Source of the DNA: CAWDZK01 sp963807005
GTDB taxonomy: Bacteria; Actinomycetota; Actinomycetes; JACCUZ01
Direction: 5' to 3'
Assembly (NCBI GenBank): GCA_963807005.1
Contig: CAWDZK010000003.1
Coordinates: 276,323 to 340,322 of the forward strand
Length of the DNA stretch: 64,000 nt
Positions 62,791-64,000 of the stretch are shown piece after piece (position 1 is the stretch's first letter; each line of letters starts with the position of its first letter). The notes beneath the pieces are model-generated. The model was not told the origin of the DNA, did not search any database, and saw only the letters and a program-made list of their open reading frames with translations. The translations under genes were made by a program, and so were the position numbers.

Positions 62791-64000
62791 ATGCCCAGCA
62801 GTCCAACCCACCGGCTCCGCCCCGGAGCCGCTCTCGTCGTCGCCGGCACCCTGCTGCTCGGCGGCGGCCTCGCCAGCCTCGCACCCGGCGGCGCCGTCGC
62901 GTCCAGCCACCGCGAGGCGCCCGGCATCACCGACCTGCCGAAGTACGACAACACCGACTTGTACGCCTTCGTCAGCCCGGACAAGAAGAGCACCGTCACC
63001 CTGGTCGCCAACTGGATCCCGATGGAGGAGCCCGCCGGCGGCCCCAACTTCTACCCGTGGGCCACCGACGCCCACTACGACATCAACATCGACAACAACG
63101 GCGATGCCAAGGCGGACCTGACCTACCGCTGGACCTTCACCGACGCGCGCACCCCTTCACCCGGCGACTCGTTCACCGGCAACGGGACGTTCCTCTACAA
63201 CAACGGTCCCGTCACCACGCTCACCGACGACAACCTGCTGTTCCGGCAGACCTACGACCTGACCCTGGTCCGCCCGGGCCAGCCCGACACCCTGCTGCTC
63301 GACAACGCCCCGGTGGCGCCGTCGTACGTCGGCAAGGCCTCGATGCCCGACTACGACGAGATCCAGGACAGCGCCGTCATCCCGTTCGGCGGTGCCAACG
63401 GCAAGACGTCGCTCTCGTTCGCCGGCCAGGCGGAGGACCCGTTCTTCCTCGACCTCCGGGTGTTCGACCTGCTCTACGGCAAGGGCTGCGGCACCGAGGT
63501 GGGGCACGACACGCTCAACGGGTACAACGTCAACTCGCTGGCCCTGCAGGTGCCCAAGGGCGACCTGACGGCGAACGACGACCCGGTGGTCGGCATCTGG
63601 AGCACCACCTCCCGCAAGAACGCGTCCGGCGGGTACACCCAGGTCTCCCGGCTGGGCCAGCCGCTGGTGAACGAGGTCGTGATCCCCTACCCGGTCAAGG
63701 ACACCTTCAACGCGATCGACCCGACCCAGGACGCGGCGGCCCTGCCGTTCGTCGTGAAGCCCGAGCTCGCCTCGCTGCTGAAGAACGTCTGCGGGCTCAC
63801 CAAGGTCCCGACCGACAACCGGCAGGACCTGGTGACCGTGTTCCTCACCGGCATCCCAGGGCTGAACCAGCCCAAGAGCGTCACTCCGAGCGAGCAGCTG
63901 CGGCTGAACGTGAACAAGTTCACGAAGCAGAAGTTCAGCCGGCTCGGCGTCATCGGCGGGGACAACAACGGCTTCCCGAACGGGCGCCGGCTGCAGGACG
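62791..64000 (+). CDS. DUF4331-domain secreted protein, 5' part
   Basis: About 403 residues are in the window; no stop is reached. The signal peptide has Arg near the start, a hydrophobic core (ALVVAGTLLLGGGLASL) and an Ala-rich cleavage site near residue 37. The DUF4331 family blocks follow: SSHREAPGITDLPKYDNTDLYAF at the mature start, VANWIPMEEPAGGPNFYPW and DNNGDAKADLTYRW. The function of DUF4331 is unknown, although the family often lies with metabolism or surface genes. GGAGGG ends about seven bases before ATG 62791. The preceding 62505-62790 holds no gene that I can recognise. Confidence 0.85.
   Translation, partial: MPSSPTHRLRPGAALVVAGTLLLGGGLASLAPGGAVASSHREAPGITDLPKYDNTDLYAFVSPDKKSTVTLVANWIPMEEPAGGPNFYPWATDAHYDINIDNNGDAKADLTYRWTFTDARTPSPGDSFTGNGTFLYNNGPVTTLTDDNLLFRQTYDLTLVRPGQPDTLLLDNAPVAPSYVGKASMPDYDEIQDSAVIPFGGANGKTSLSFAGQAEDPFFLDLRVFDLLYGKGCGTEVGHDTLNGYNVNSLALQVPKGDLTANDDPVVGIWSTTSRKNASGGYTQVSRLGQPLVNEVVIPYPVKDTFNAIDPTQDAAALPFVVKPELASLLKNVCGLTKVPTDNRQDLVTVFLTGIPGLNQPKSVTPSEQLRLNVNKFTKQKFSRLGVIGGDNNGFPNGRRLQD

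Overview
The window is high-GC DNA (GC-rich third codon positions, many GTG starts) from an actinobacterium. The gene order supports this: the backbone follows the order of the Mycobacterium tuberculosis Rv2173-Rv2190c region. It has a prenyl synthase, an Rv2175c-like DNA-binding protein, a PASTA kinase (PknL position), a type II DAHP synthase, an acyltransferase (Rv2182c), an SRPBCC protein, fadD15, pimB and an NlpC/P60 hydrolase. I cannot name the genus. Carotenoid genes, a Tad/Flp pilus and myo-inositol catabolism suggest a free-living, pigmented soil or plant-associated organism.

Layout. 1-2.5 kb: crtE (end), crtI, crtB. 2.5-9.4 kb: a frameshifted Rv2175c homologue, a flavoprotein reductase, a LysM lytic transglycosylase, a PASTA Ser/Thr kinase, a sulfite-oxidase-like enzyme and a type I-beta DAHP synthase. 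9.4-17.6 kb: threonine aldolase, a hydrolase, a type II DAHP synthase, a secreted subtilase, a phosphofructokinase with pyrophosphate-type residues, a DUF1028 protein and glycerol kinase. 17.6-19.7 kb: a fasciclin protein, then a frameshifted DUF559 (Vsr-like) gene bracketed by one related family of long palindromes. 19.7-25.9 kb: a two-component system, an acyltransferase, an esterase, a LOR/SDH protein and an EEP nuclease. 25.9-27.7 kb: broken TadG and TadE genes. 27.8-34.6 kb: glucokinase, two SRPBCC genes, fadD15 and an ABC exporter. 34.8-43.7 kb: the main Tad locus (cpaB, cpaE, cpaF, VWA/tadB, tadC, a two-component system, flp). 43.9-51.4 kb: PAP2 and DUF2142 membrane proteins, pimB, two metallopeptidase-like proteins and NlpC/P60. 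51.6-53.6 kb: small zinc-ribbon and NYN proteins. 53.7-62.5 kb: an iol cluster with a LacI regulator. 62.8 kb to the end: a partial DUF4331 protein.

Three threads connect the genes. The Tad cluster sits inside the otherwise conserved fadD15-pimB backbone and carries its own sensor/regulator pair. Its secretion ATPase, localisation ATPase, TadC and pilin are intact, but cpaB, tadE, tadG and the VWA half of tadB are shredded by single-base frameshifts. The inositol genes form one tightly overlapping minus-strand operon that includes an in-frame IolB-oxidoreductase fusion; a LacI-type operator overlaps its promoter. Many genes have a -10 hexamer of the form TANNNT 6-7 nt before the start codon, which implies leaderless transcripts.

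No rRNA, tRNA, CRISPR array, IS transposase or phage gene was seen.
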